A stretch of 64,000 nt of DNA, taken from Westerdykella aurantiaca (taxonomy: Eukaryota; Ascomycota; Dothideomycetes; Pleosporales; Sporormiaceae). How positions within the stretch are numbered: position 1 is the stretch's first letter; each line of letters opens with the position of its first letter. Positions 22,012 to 33,265 of this stretch are shown here, piece by piece. The stretch covers positions 932,501 to 996,500 of the forward strand of contig JASJFJ010000001.1 of NCBI GenBank assembly GCA_030412805.1. Reading direction: 5' to 3'. The notes below the pieces were generated by a model. The model made no database searches. It saw nothing but the letters and a program-made list of their open reading frames with translations, and was not told where the DNA came from. The translations under genes were made by a program, and so were the position numbers.

Positions 22012-22062
22012 ATGGATACCCACATGAGCATCATGGTGATTTGGGGAAGGTTTGTTGCTTAG
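22012..22062 (+). CDS. Short frame (16 residues) at the end of the CT-rich leader
   Basis: ATG after AACACATACA, a reasonable fungal start context. Encodes MDTHMSIMVIWGRFVA and stops at TAG. It is followed by GGTTTGTTGC/GCAACC, a small possible hairpin. Could be a regulatory upstream frame or chance. Confidence 0.2.
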   Translation: MDTHMSIMVIWGRFVA

Positions 22063-23100
22063 CAACCGCCGAAATGTCGTCTGGCGAATAGGCGCTTCTC
22101 ATTCTTCACTTTGAATGAGGTAGCTGCGAAAAGGACGGGCTGGAGGACGAGTCTTCGTACCCCATGTGGCGCCTCATATGAGGTCAGGTCAAGCATGGAA
22201 CGACTACCTTTGGCTTTATGTCTGAGTTGGATGGAGAGGTATTAAGTTCCTGGCATCTCAGACTGGGCTATCACTTCAATGGCAGAGTCTTCGGGCCCAG
22301 CTAGTAGGTGATTGGTAGCGGACACCTTTTTCTGGGGGCTTAAGAGGAGGATGGTGCTCATGTGGGGGGAAGGAAGGAAATGGAACATGGGAAGGGAGGA
22401 GATGAGGACATGGGAACACAGAAGGGTTCGGCCTTTGAGAGAATGAGAACATCCACATCAACTTTCACACCAACAACACCTTCACCACAACAACATCACA
22501 ACCACATTCATTCTCTCAAGGGTCGGATACCAGGAAATGGGAACAAGGACATTAGTGGAGGACATGAGTACAGGAACTAGGACATTTGGAAAAAGGGATA
22601 TGGACATCAAACAAAAACAGAGGAGGGACATTGGCATCACAGAAAAAAAGGGAAATCACATCAAAACAAAAAGGTTGGGACACGGCATCAAAAAGGAAGG
22701 AAGGGAAGAAGGGCATCAACATCATGGACAGACATCAAAAATGAAAATCATATAGCAATCCATTCTTTGACATCATTCTCTTGTTCTTTCTCTTGTGCAT
22801 TGTGATATGACATGTTCTCTTCTGATGTGATTCGGTGTGATAGGCTTTAGTGTGTTGGTGTTGATGTTCTGTCTTCGTGTCTTAAGGTGTATGTGAAGTG
22901 AGGTGATGTCTGTGTCCTTGTGTTCTAAGTGAGTGTATAGGAGGAGGTAATGTTATGAAGTGATGCCTTCGTGCTTCAATGCCATGTATGTCTGTGTAGA
23001 TGTGATGGGGAGGTGAAGAAAAGATACCAAGGCTTTTCAAAGCTGCTGTCTATATGTCAAGCCCGAGTTCCTCTTCTAGCTCAATGCGATGCGCTGCGGC

Positions 23101-23518
23101 GTTCTAAAGTGCGCTGAAAGCCCTGTGTGTTCCTGCATTCCTTTTCATTTCCTCTCTACATTGTGGGACCCAAGGCTTCGCAGTGTTTCAATTGCAGTAT
23201 TCTATAATATCGTCACATTCGTGTCACGTTCGCGCTCGTAGCCGTGCAACAGCGGCAGCGCCCTCACTTTCCGCCCAGGTACCTCTCCCAAAGTCCATGG
23301 AACCAGACACGGTTTACCTTTCCAAAAACATCTGTAGTAACGTTAGCTTCATTCCTGTGTTCGTGTATTGTCCGAGTCATCGCCTCCAGTCCACTCTCCA
23401 TCGCCTCCTCCACCGCGCAGTGGTGACTTCCCTCGATCCTCCCTCCCCAGTCCCTTTCTTGTCGTTCCGCCTCTTCTTAATGGGCTCTGGCTCCATTTCG
23501 CATCCTTCCTATTCTGCC
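23101..23518. other. Intergenic, no gene seen
   Basis: Downstream side of the minus-strand transporter gene. The 206-codon + frame overlapping 23183-23803 runs antisense over the transporter's last exon and has no recognisable content. Confidence 0.5.
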
Positions 23519-25606
23519 CTATTTGATCCCTTCATCCTTGCGCGGCCCCTTCTCGACACTAAATGCAGAGGAAATCCACTTACACATCGGCACACAAGTG
23601 GTAAATCCACAAACAGTGACTATCCCGAATACCCTGCACATATGGCCCGGACCATTGCTTGCCGCAAAGTCATTGATAAACGTGCTGAAAGCGTAGAACA
23701 GGAAGTTCTTAATCATCATTTGCAGGATGAAGATCTGGGTGGAGAAGGGTCGAAAAGCATCCCTGGGAGAGCGAGAGATGTTAGTGATCTAAGAAGGAGG
23801 TGATTGGAGAACGGAGAGAGCGGAAAAGGAAGGGAAAAGAGGAGGAACATGTAGAGGCAAAAATGAACTCACAGAATGTACAACCCACCACTCGTGCTCG
23901 CCACGCTGGTCCCAAAACACACGGCCCCGTAGCAAAAGCTACACAGCAAGACCGTCCCTCTCACGCTCAATGTCCCTCTCCCTCCTTCATCTAACGCCCA
24001 CCCGAACGTAAACCAGCCCACCGCAAAGACACACACCGCCATGAGGCAAATCGGAATACGGAACTCGGGCTCGTAGACGCCGCGGTTCTTCCGCGCCAGA
24101 TAGCGGGCGCTGAAGTCGCAGAGGGGGCCGGCGGAGACGCCCAAGATGCCGCCTATGAGGGCGCCAGCGAAGAAGTAGCCGTTTTGAGAAACGGTGAGGT
24201 GGTACGGGGGCGGGGAGAAGATTTGGGCCAGGGTGTAGGCGGTGCCGACGAAGAAGGACTGCGTGGGTGGGTCAGCGAGGAGCTGGATGAGCGAGAGGGG
24301 GAATGGGAAAGGGTGGAGCTTTGGAGCGTGGAGATTGAACATCGCGGGGATGAGGAAGAGGAAGAACCTACCACTAGCACTGCGGAAACTAGCTGGATCC
24401 AAATCACGGCTAGATTGAGCAGATGCACAAAGATCTCCGCCAACAACTTCGCCATGCTTTCTTGGTTATACGTTCCGCTCACGATTCTCAGATCCTGCAC
24501 AAAGCTGCGTTTCGGGATCGTGGGCGGCCTAGTCGTTTTCGGGGTCGGCGTAATTGTGCTTGTACTTGCTCCCACTGTGCTCTCCTCCATAACGACACCT
24601 GTCCCTTTCTCACCGGTCGTCCTATCATCAACCCTCTCAAGCGTACCCTGTACCCCCTCCTCCCTCTTGAACTGACTCTCCGGCATAAACGCCACCGCGC
24701 CGACCAACCCAAACGCCTGAATCGGCGCCAACATGACAAACAGGTTCCGCGCGCCCAAATGTTCGAACCCCGTCCCGGCAATGATGGCCACAAAGGAACT
24801 CAAGCACGCCAGCGTAAGAACTAACAGCGCGGTCCGCAAGCCTCTCTCGTGCAGGAAGAACATGTCGCCTATTGCCGCCACGGAAAGGGATTCGAAGGCC
24901 GTGGTGCCGATGCCTTGGACCATCCGGCCGGCGAGAAGAACGTTGTAGGATTGGGGAAGGGACGATTGGTCGAATCCTGCGATGCAGATGCATGTGCCGA
25001 TGAAGCCGAAGATGGCGGCGAAGAGGAACTGCGGACGTTTACCAAACTTCTGGGCGAGGACGGATACGAGTGGCCTATCCTCAGTCAATCTCTAGTAGTT
25101 GAGTGTCGAGGAGGGAAGATGAGGGATATGTCCGAAATCCACCCACCCTAGAGCTCCGACGATGAGCAGCTGGTACCCGGAGAGCTGCGCGATCTTCTTA
25201 ACGGGAACGTGAAGCTGACTGGCGAGTGCGACGGTGGCGGGCGCAATCATGGGACCCGGACAAGCGGCGAAGATGATGCAGTTGAAGAAGAGGAAGGCGA
25301 AGAATGCCTCCTTTTTCCAGCGCGGCCATAGCTAGGGAAGCTCAGCTCACTCAATGTCAACAGAAGTGGAGGCGATCTCACTAAAGGGTCGTTCGGATCA
25401 TCTGAGGGTTGAGGTATGAGGATTATATCTTTGTTCTAGCTTCACATTAGTCTAAGAGGTCTGGCGTCCGTGCCAGTGGATCTGCGAACCTTTCCCGCGT
25501 GTTTCAAGCTAGGATGTGCACTGGTGTTCGGCTGATTTTCGACGAGCAGCTCGGTCCCTGGTGGTGGTGTAGAAGTGGACTTGGGCTCGACGATACCAAG
25601 CGCCAT
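23519..25606 (-). CDS. Major facilitator superfamily transporter (DHA1/HOL1-like)
   Basis: Six exons (25490-25606, 25382-25435, 25147-25331, 24372-25074, 23873-24258, 23519-23762) join in frame to 562 residues. A cytosolic N-terminus with SDDPNDPL is followed by PRWKKEAFFAFLFF (TM1), then the MFS loop 2-3 motif GPLVSVLAQKFGKRPQFLFA, the LLAGRMVQGIGTTAFESLSV segment and GDMFFLHERGLRTAL. A central cytosolic loop carries Thr/Lys, and the second half contains FFVGTAYTLAQIF and YFFAGALIGGILG. The final residues after about 23600 are uncertain, because a weak alternative splice is possible near VPMCKW. It most likely moves small organic molecules in or out. It lies at the edge of the aromatic-catabolism cluster beside that cluster's regulator and may import the substrate; a GCGGAGT motif sits 142 bp upstream. 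Confidence 0.85.
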
Positions 25607-26234
25607 TGCCTACAGCGCGGCGCAACAAGCAGCGATGGCTTTCGAAGCGTTCCTCGAGTCGACGACGTTCTCATAACAAAGTAAGCAAAGTCTCAGCGCA
25701 CAAGCCCCAAGGATATCTTTAAACGAGCCCAGAAACGCCAGCCTCCAGCGGAGTCCGGACTACAGTACGATGAACGCCCTCCCCGCATGGGGAATCTATC
25801 GCATCCCCGTAACCGCTTGGGGGTTCATGCAGGACATATGAGCGGGCTCCCTCATTCACTCGTCGAGCAGGGGTGCGACCATGTGAAATCTGCCGGCACC
25901 CAAGGGATTGGTCATAGCCTTACAGGGCGCAAAATTACCGACGTGTTCACGTACGCGAAGGAAGAACAGAAATGGAAGATGCGAAGATGGGCGAGTGAGG
26001 GGGCTGCAGGATGCAGCGTGTTGAGGTGCCAGAATGTGGTACGTGATATCAAAAGCAATTATTACCTGCGGTTTAGGCAGTGGCTTTGGCAGATCAATTG
26101 GGACATTTGCATGCAGTTTTTCATTGTTTTTCAATTCTTTGTTTTTACGTGGCTTCTGGCGGCGCGTCCCGGAAGCGGCTGAAAGCATCTCCCTCTAGAT
26201 AGACAGGCTTCCAGTGCCCAGCTGCTCCTTCGCT
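25607..26234. other. Intergenic: MFS promoter
   Basis: No gene seen. Holds GCGGAGTCCGG at 25748-25758, related to motifs in two other promoters of the cluster. Confidence 0.5.
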
Positions 26235-28879
26235 TCAGAAATGGGGGTATACTTGTGATGGGTCGAGTATTATAGAGTCATCCAGGTTTGTAAATTGCAG
26301 CATTTCCGTGTTGAAATCGAAAGAGCCCATGTCGTCGAATGCGAGGTCCAGGCTCTGCTGCGTCTGTAGCGGTGTCATGAAATTGCTGCGAATCGTAAGC
26401 ATCCTTGTCTAGACCGGCGGGGAGGTCGACTTACGGGTCCAGATTACCCCAGAGTTCAGCAAGCAACTGGTCGTCTAGAATGCTCGAAGATGCATCACTA
26501 GTGATGCCTAGGTCTCTCAGTCGCAGTGGTGTTTCTAGTCAAGTGTTAATCGATCGTTCGATGTCCAGACTTTATAGGGCTCTAGGGCCGCCTACCTTCT
26601 GCGACCATTTTGCAAAATCCGACATGATGCATGCCGTTCACCAACCGGAGCGTCTCATCAATGTTGGTACGATAATGTTGCATTTTGGTATGCCCAAATG
26701 CCAGAATAAAAATCATAACAATCCTAAGGATGCAAGTGCTGTCGAACGCTGTCATACTCGAGAGCGCATTTGCGGCTGCCAGCTGCTGCAGAACCGCAAG
26801 ACTCTTCTGCGCTGCGTCGATGCATGTTTTACCCATTCTCTCGAACCATATCTTCTTATTCGAGTCGAGAGCAGTGTTCTTAAGAACAAGAGAGAGCAGG
26901 AACGGTCGGCTTAAGAGGATCACGCAGCCCCAGTAGTGGAGGTGTAGGGCGGCAACGGCGCGTTTATGGGTGGGCGGTACAGCAACGTCAGGCTTCAAAT
27001 GTTCGGGCATCGTTTGGAGCCATTTTTGTAAGGCCAAGAGGAGACTCGATATGGTGGAAAAGGATATTGTACGAGGGTTGGCTGTGCGTTCCGGGTAGAC
27101 AGCTTGTATGATTTCCCTCTTGAGGCGACACAGGGACACCCAGGTCGGGAGCCATGACAAGGGAGTGTGCATTCCTGGATAGAGGATCTGTACAGATTAG
27201 CCGTCTTCATGCCCATGGCTTGGAAGTACAAACCTGCTCAGAAGGCAGAGCCGTGTCAACCTTTAAAATGCGCTCATCAACTACAGGCGGAATGCCGCCT
27301 CTAGCAGCCACCTCCTGTTCGAGGGTGAACAACGTCCACCAGAGCCTGCGGTACTGTTCTCGCTCCAGAGTACTACACGTGTCGGGCACTTGATCACGAT
27401 GTAGGCCTAAAGAATATGCCATCTGTATACTGGCACCCATGTAGAGATACGATGCTACTCTGGAGCACAACATCTCCAGTGCTATGCTCTACACTTGATT
27501 AGCCAGTGATACTTTTCTCTGTAATGAAACACTGACCATAATGGCTAATGCGCGAATACTGTCGATATCGGCCTCATCGTAGACGGCAGGGATCAACCTC
27601 TTCGCCATCGATATATAATCCGTGGTATCCTTGTCGTCGTATGGCGCAGAGGGGTTGACGACGGACTTGCCAGCCTGTCCTTCATTCCCTGATGCACCAA
27701 GCGCAAATATGGAGTACAACGAGCATAGCCAGGAACTGCTCATGTCCGATCCATGTTCCGAATAGGTCTTGTCAACTCGATTGAGAAATGCTTCGATGGA
27801 GTAAAACCAGTGCGTGCAATGAACCTCCTCAAGGAAACGGGAAATGTAGTAGTCGCATATCTCACGCGGCGGGAGATAGTATTGTTCATCTGGTGAAGTT
27901 CCATCCTGGGAGGGTGACGGTGTCAAGAGCGCAGGTGGATAGTCGCCGACCTTGGGTGGGGGTATCAGGGTGGATCCCTTCGGTCTCTCCTTCCCTATGG
28001 CGCATACTGCAGCGTTGAAGGGTATCTCTGAATGGGCGCCAATATAGCCTGTATTGTAAGTACTGTTCCGGCCAATACTGAGGGAGCCACATACGGAGCC
28101 TGCCCGACGAATCCCTCATCAGACACCCTAGAGGTTCGTGCAATTCACTCACGGAGTCCACCACGGGCTCCGGTTCCTCGGGGCTGAGTTCCTCCCCGTT
28201 AGTGCCTTGACTTTGAGATGGAGAAATACCAGGCTGCTGTGAAATGGCCGGAACCAGCGTGCCATCAGCAGCTTCTTTTGCAATTGCTCTGAGGGTATGC
28301 AAGTTCAACTCTCGATCTGGAAAGAAATATTCCAGGATACGCATGGAGCATTGGTACTCCTCCTCCGTGACATGATAGTACGGGCGCTTTCGACGGGGAG
28401 TTGCTATGCGGCACACAGCCCCTGTTCGAGCACAATATCGGCATGGCCCCGGTACTTGCAGGTGTTAGACAAGAGTATTCACCATATTCACCATACTCAG
28501 CCGCAACTGAGACGTCTCATTCATACCTGGATCAATGCACTGGATAGGGGACGTTAGTCTCTTGGCACCTAGTCGGAGTGTCCCGAGGTTGACTTTAAAA
28601 AACGTGACCTACCTTGGTCTTCCTGCTTCGGCATCTATCACAGCTGCTATGGACCCTGTGAGGAGCGGGTATCCGGTTTGACGGAGCTGGTTGGGGTCCC
28701 GACTGCCCATATGCTGCTGGCCTGTCCGCCATCATTCCTGGCTCCTGTACCTCCTGTACCGACCGGGCTGTGTGCTGATTGGTGTCATACGACCAGGCCG
28801 TGAAGATATCGCACGTCCTGATGTCCGATTGAGATGTGGAGAGAATGGAGCTGCGACGGGAGTCGGTGCGGGGAATCAT
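26235..28879 (-). CDS. Zn(II)2Cys6 transcription factor, likely cluster regulator
   Basis: Eight exons (28613-28879, 28527-28539, 28095-28454, 27537-28048, 27234-27488, 26596-27187, 26435-26534, 26235-26385) give 749 residues. The zinc cluster is split by two introns: CDRCRSRKTK, then a 13-nt exon carrying the third Cys, then CRYCARTGAVC. The fungal_trans domain begins with the usual D-S-S-G-R-L-R-YIG segment, continues with YISRFLEEVHCTHWFYSIEA, ASIQMAYSLGLHRD and RRLWWTLFTLEQ, and ends in an acidic tail with FDDMGSFDFNTEML. The start at 28879 gives a 50-residue leader; MADRPAAYG about 49 codons later is an alternative. It lies between the MFS and ALDH genes in the same orientation, so it probably controls this cluster through CGG-type sites. 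Confidence 0.85.
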
Positions 28880-29085
28880 TGGGGATGTGGGGCAAATATT
28901 ATCCTTTGTCTGCAGGGAACGGCAACACGCTACGATTTGTGATTTCTTGGCGAACGGCCCCCAATGCGTTCAGGCTAATGCAAGATGAATGGCACTGCGG
29001 GTAAAGCGTATACAGTAATGGGATAAGCGCGTGATTGCCTCTGCCTACCAGGAACCCAAAATCAGAGCCTCAACTCCCCCCCAAT

Positions 29086-30698
29086 TCATGACAGCTTGAT
29101 GAGGACAGTCTTCGTCTCCAGGAAGTTATTCAGCGAGTAGAACGGTTCCCCTTCTCGCCCGCTCCCGGACGACTTGTAGCCACCAAAAGGCATATCTATT
29201 CCCGTCGTAGGGCTCGTGCAGTTGACACCCACCGTCCCGGCCTCGAGTCCCTTAGCGAATCGAAGAGCGCGATCAATGTCTTTCGTGTAGACCGAGGCAT
29301 ATAGGCCATACTCGGTGTCGTTGGCCTTCTGCAGAACTTCCTCCTCGGTCTTGAATATATTGATGTTCACCACGGGGCCGAACACCTCTTCCTTCATGAT
29401 GGTGGCGTCCTCGGGGGTATTCGTGAAGATGGTTGGCTGAATATAGTACCCCTCACGGTCCGAAGGAGCGCCGCCACCCAATAAAAGGTCACCTGACTGC
29501 TTCCCCATCTCCAGATATTTTAGGACCGTCTTGTGTTGAATGGCATCAGCCTGGGGCCCATGAGCGGTACCCTTCTCCAGTGGATCTCCTATCGTGACAT
29601 TCTTCCACTGCTCTTTGAAAAGGTCAATGTACTTCTCCGCAATCGTATCCTGGACATAGATACGGCTATTCGCCATGCACACCTGCCCGCTGTTCCATTG
29701 AATACTGTAGGCGGTTTCCTTGACGGCTCGTTCAAGGTCTGCATCCTCGAAGATCACAGCTGGTGACTTTCCCCCTAGTTCCAGGAACACCTGTTTCAAG
29801 TTAGACTTGGCAGAAGCGGCTTGGATCAGTCGGCCTGTGCGACCAGAGCCTGTGAAAGACAGTGCGCGAACATCCATATGATGGCTGAGAATCGATCCCG
29901 ATACGTTTCCGAATCCTGTGATGATGTTGATAACTCCTGGCGGGAAGCCAGCTTTCTGTACCAAGGTCGCAATCTTGGCAGACTAGAGACAGGTCACTAT
30001 CTGTGCCTACCAATGCGATTTCGGGGAGCTTACGGTAAGGGGAGCCTTCTCGCTGCTCTTCAGTACGACCGTGTTGCCAACAATCAAAGCAGGTGCGAGC
30101 TTGTTCGCCAGGAACAGAAGAGGGACGTTCCACGGAATGATGGCCGCTACGACACCATAGGGTTGCCGAAGCGTCATGTTAATGAAACCTGGGGTCTGAA
30201 CGCTGGTTGCTCCTTGCACGTTATACCCGGACTCTGCGAAGTACTCCCATTTGTGAGCACAGGCATAGGCATCGAAGAATCCGCCAACCGGCTTCCCCAT
30301 GGACACAGCCTCGAGTGCGGCCAACTCATCGTTACTTTCCCGGATCAACGCTGCAAGCTTCTTGAAGTAGGGAGCACGCTGGTCAGGTGACAAGGCGGAC
30401 CATGACGGGAATGCTGCTTTGGCCGCTGCTACAGCTCGATCTGTGTCTTCCTCGGACGCTTCGTGTACTGCAAGATCGATGAGTATTCCAGGCAAAAACA
30501 TTGGATTTCCGGGAATAGCTCAAGCTCGTACCTTGAGCAACTAGCTCCAAAGTCGCGGGGTTGTGAATATCAAATGTTTTCCCATTGGATGATTCGACAA
30601 ACTGCTTTCATTTAGCGATAAGGCGCGAGATCAATTGAACCTGCCCTTACCTCCCCGTTGATGAACAGTCGCGTTTCAATTTTCTCAGGAAGACCCAT
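29086..30698 (-). CDS. NAD(P)+-dependent aldehyde dehydrogenase
   Basis: Exons 30651-30698, 30601-30532, 30034-30467 and 29086-29982 give 482 residues, normal for the family. The N-terminus LFINGEFVESSNGKTFDIHN is typical. It has IIPWNVPLL (cofactor pocket), FTGSGRTGR, the general-base segment LELGGKSPAVI, the nucleophile segment NSGQVCMANSR, EEVFGPVVNI, and MPFGGYKSSGSGREG near the end. It oxidises an aldehyde to the acid, presumably in the cytosol as no targeting signal is seen. In this neighbourhood the natural substrate would be an aromatic aldehyde released by the dioxygenase at 33813-35556. This is inference, since ALDH specificity cannot be read directly. It is divergent from the SnoaL-like gene across 401 bp. 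Confidence 0.92.
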
Positions 30699-31099
30699 TG
30701 TGCCAGCAGTGACAAGAAGATGGTGAAGGAGTAAAGGTTTCCCGAAGGAACATGCCGTCTATAGGGAGCAAGCGACATGGAGAGCTTTAGCTTACCCCAC
30801 AGCGCTCAGTCAGCCTTGTGGCGGGGTCTATAGTCGGGGGAATAACTCCCGCTACGCTTTGGGATCGGATTAATGAGGCCGGAGAGCCCTGACTCCCTCC
30901 AGCATGCTGCGGTCCAATGGAGGAGTCTTATTTGCGGAGATGACTCGGGTTTCGTCCTCGTGCATATCATCCCGTGGTTGTGGATGTGAACTGCTGCATG
31001 GTCCTGGAGCTCAGTTCCAGAAGCGGTGATCACATCTTAAAAGGAGACAACTTCCAGCAGCAATTGTTCATCCCCGAAGGCAGCCAACTCACATCCAAA
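30699..31099. promoter_or_regulatory. Divergent promoter of ALDH and SnoaL-like genes
   Basis: 401 bp shared upstream region. Contains TGCGGAG at 30933-30939, the same 7-mer that forms the inverted repeat of the decarboxylase/dioxygenase promoter, and a GGAG-N8-CTCC arrangement at about 30873-30896. Shared control by the cluster regulator is inferred. Confidence 0.4.
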
Positions 31100-31984
31100 A
31101 TGGCCAACGAAATCGAAGAACTTAAGAAAGTGGTAGCGGCGTTGCAGAAGGAGGTAACACGACTGAATGGTAGGATACACAGCTTAGTCATCTCGGTTAG
31201 CGCTAACCTTATCCAGACCAGGAGCAAATCCGCAAACTGCAATACACGTACGGCTACTATCTTGACAAATGCCTATACAAAGAGGTCTGTTGTCCTCAGC
31301 ATATCTTCTTCAGCTTTGAAATACGCTGCTAACAAGCATCAGGTCGCCGAACTGTATTCGAATCACCCCGATACCTGCGTAGAGTTCCTCGGGGGACGGT
31401 ACAATGGCAAAGAGGGGGTTGAGCGCCTTTATGTCGGCCGTTTCGCCAAAAGCTTCGTAGCCGGCCGCAATGGACCGGTGCATGGCTTCCTTCTCGATCA
31501 TCCCCAGATGCAGGGCATAGTCGACGTCAATGCGGACGGGACTCGAGCCAAAGGACGATTCCGGAGCATGATGTCCGCGGGAACACACGAGAGTGTGAAG
31601 GAGACTCATCCCCGCGGCCTCGTACAATGGTGGGAAGGAGGCATTTATGAGAACGAATACATCAAGGAGGATGGAGTGTGGAAGATATTTCGACTGAAAT
31701 ACTTCCCGTTCTGGCACGCGACTTTCGAGAAGGGCTGGTCATATACCAAGCCGAATTACGTGCCGTTCCTCTCGACCACGTATCCTAATGACCCGCAGGG
31801 ACCAGATGAGCTCTGCGAGCACCCCATGCTGTGGCCTGATACTCGCGTGGTGCCTTTCCACTACGAGCATCCCGTCACAGGGAACCAAGTCTCTGATGAC
31901 GACTTGCGCGCGCCTCATTACGGGAAGGAGCCCAGCACGGGAGCACCACCGCTTGTGCTCAGTAAACCAAATTCGGAGGCTTAG
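31100..31984 (+). CDS. SnoaL-like domain protein
   Basis: Exons 31100-31169, 31217-31284 and 31343-31984 give 259 residues from MANEIEEL. A short N-terminal coiled coil (IEELKKVVAALQKEVTRLN) precedes the SnoaL_4-type alpha+beta barrel: the entry helix around YTYGYYLDKCLYKEVAELY, then CVEFLGGRYNGKEGVERLY, HGFLLDHPQMQGIVDVNADG, TRAKGRFRSMM and VWKIFRLKYFPFWHATF. These folds act as cyclases, dehydratases, isomerases or lactonase-like enzymes on small ring compounds. Its place between ALDH and decarboxylase genes suggests it acts on a pathway intermediate. Confidence 0.8.
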   Translation: MANEIEELKKVVAALQKEVTRLNGRIHSLVISVSANLIQTRSKSANCNTRTATILTNAYTKRSVVLSISSSALKYAANKHQVAELYSNHPDTCVEFLGGRYNGKEGVERLYVGRFAKSFVAGRNGPVHGFLLDHPQMQGIVDVNADGTRAKGRFRSMMSAGTHESVKETHPRGLVQWWEGGIYENEYIKEDGVWKIFRLKYFPFWHATFEKGWSYTKPNYVPFLSTTYPNDPQGPDELCEHPMLWPDTRVVPFHYEHPVTGNQVSDDDLRAPHYGKEPSTGAPPLVLSKPNSEA

Positions 31985-32086
31985 TTAGATTATTGGAATC
32001 ATATTGTATGAATATCTGCCAAGAACTTCACCTCTATTGTCGCTCCGCGTGAGAACTCTACTACTAAGGTTTCTACCCGCTGACTA

Positions 32087-33265
32087 TTACAGTTCCAACG
32101 GCAGTTTGAACAAACGAATAGCATTGCCTCTAGCAACTGCCTCCTTCTGATCTTCGGGAAGATCTACCGACTTCCACCAATTCTGGCCCTCTTCCACAGT
32201 TTCATATGGCGTATCTAAATCAGCAGTCAGCAAGGGGCGTTGAACTCGCATTTCAAGTCACTCACCAATCGCATACAAACAGCGATCCAGACCGATTTCC
32301 TCGATGCAGAATTTCAATCCTCGGGTGTTGTAGTTTCCGGAAGTTGTAATCGATACGTTGTGCTTGAAGTAATACGTGTAATCGTGCTTCATCGGCCGCG
32401 ATCCACGCTTGAAGGGATGGTTGATCCAGTGGCTGGCTCTCCAAAGATTGAACGGAATCCTGGGGTTTATCAGCCTCTGCGCTAATTGATTCGTTCCTTC
32501 CTTACCCTTCGCCCAAGTGACCGGCGACAATCTGGACGCGAGGGAATCTATCGAATATGCCAGAGGAGATGATCGCGTATAAATGCCAACTCAGATCGAG
32601 ATGGAATTGGACCCCTGCCCCCAGGAGATGCTTTCTGTGGAACATTAGAGGCGATACCTGCAGCTCCCAGCCCATTCTCATGCATACCTATCTCCATATT
32701 TGGTTCCTGGCTGAAGATCCTGCTGAATCGCATACCGCGGATGGAAATATATCGGGACGTCGAGCTCTTGCACAGTCTCCCAGAACGGGTCATAATCGCG
32801 CGTGTCGAAATACACTTTCTCCTCGCCGTTCGGCCCTTTCGACTGGAAATCATTGACCAGCCCTCCAAACATGCCGAGTTCCTTGACCGTTCTCCTCAGC
32901 TCATCTGCAGCATCTTGCGCATTATGCATTGACAGTGCAGCAAGTGCTCCAAATCTTCGTGGATTCTTCTTCACTTCTCCTGCAAGATAATCATTTGCGA
33001 CTTGGGCCAACTTCTTGGCTTTCTCCGAATCTGGCTCTCCTTGCGCTCCCGGTGAAGTCAACGACAACAACATATACTCCACCCCATGCTCGTCCATGGC
33101 TCTGAGTCGGTCCCCATGGATATCCAACAAGCGCTTTTCGTGAGCTGACAGTCCTGATGTTTGGTCGCTCCCGGGGCGCATCAACGATTGGAACTGAGCA
33201 AAAGTATGGGCTTCAACGCCGGCCTGGTCGATAATGGCCTCCTCAACTGCTATGGTGCCCTTCAT
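32087..33265 (-). CDS. Amidohydrolase-2 family non-oxidative decarboxylase (2,3-dihydroxybenzoate/gamma-resorcylate decarboxylase type)
   Basis: Exons 32688-33265, 32506-32634, 32266-32459 and 32087-32214 give 342 residues, the normal size of these decarboxylases. The start is at 33265 (MKGTIAVEEA). Metal and active-site segments are all present: AVEEA (N-terminal Glu), PIYFHPRY (His), VAGHLGEG (His) and YAIDTPYETVEEG (Asp), with LDLSWHLYAIISSG between them. Family members remove CO2 reversibly from hydroxylated benzoates, using a divalent metal ion, to give phenols such as catechol or resorcinol. Substrate inferred from context: the acid formed by the neighbouring ALDH. It is divergent from the dioxygenase gene over 547 bp with strong inverted repeats. 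Confidence 0.88.

Larger units (their letters stand above)
21201..23100 (+). ncRNA. Possible long non-coding or leader-type transcript: TATA boxes, 550-nt pyrimidine-rich tract, then purine-rich tract
   Basis: Two TATA elements (21221-21226 and 21470-21477) each precede C/T-rich DNA. From about 21480 to 22000 the + strand is strongly pyrimidine-rich with repeated AACCAC, CTTCA and TTCGAAAA words. Then comes a 16-codon frame (ATG 22012, stop 22060-22062). About 22330-22750 is purine-rich with repeated GGACAT words. No coding gene of normal size fits. Long CT-rich leaders are typical of strong fungal promoters, so a transcribed unit is likely. Whether it is non-coding, or the leader of a small-peptide gene, is not decidable here. 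Confidence 0.35.

Noticed and set aside
23183..23803. 206-codon + strand frame
   Set aside because: No recognisable content, and it lies antisense to the last exon and last intron of the MFS transporter.
24760..24780. tRNA B-box-like GTTCGAACC
   Set aside because: It lies within transporter coding sequence and has no matching A box or cloverleaf around it. No tRNA was found elsewhere either.
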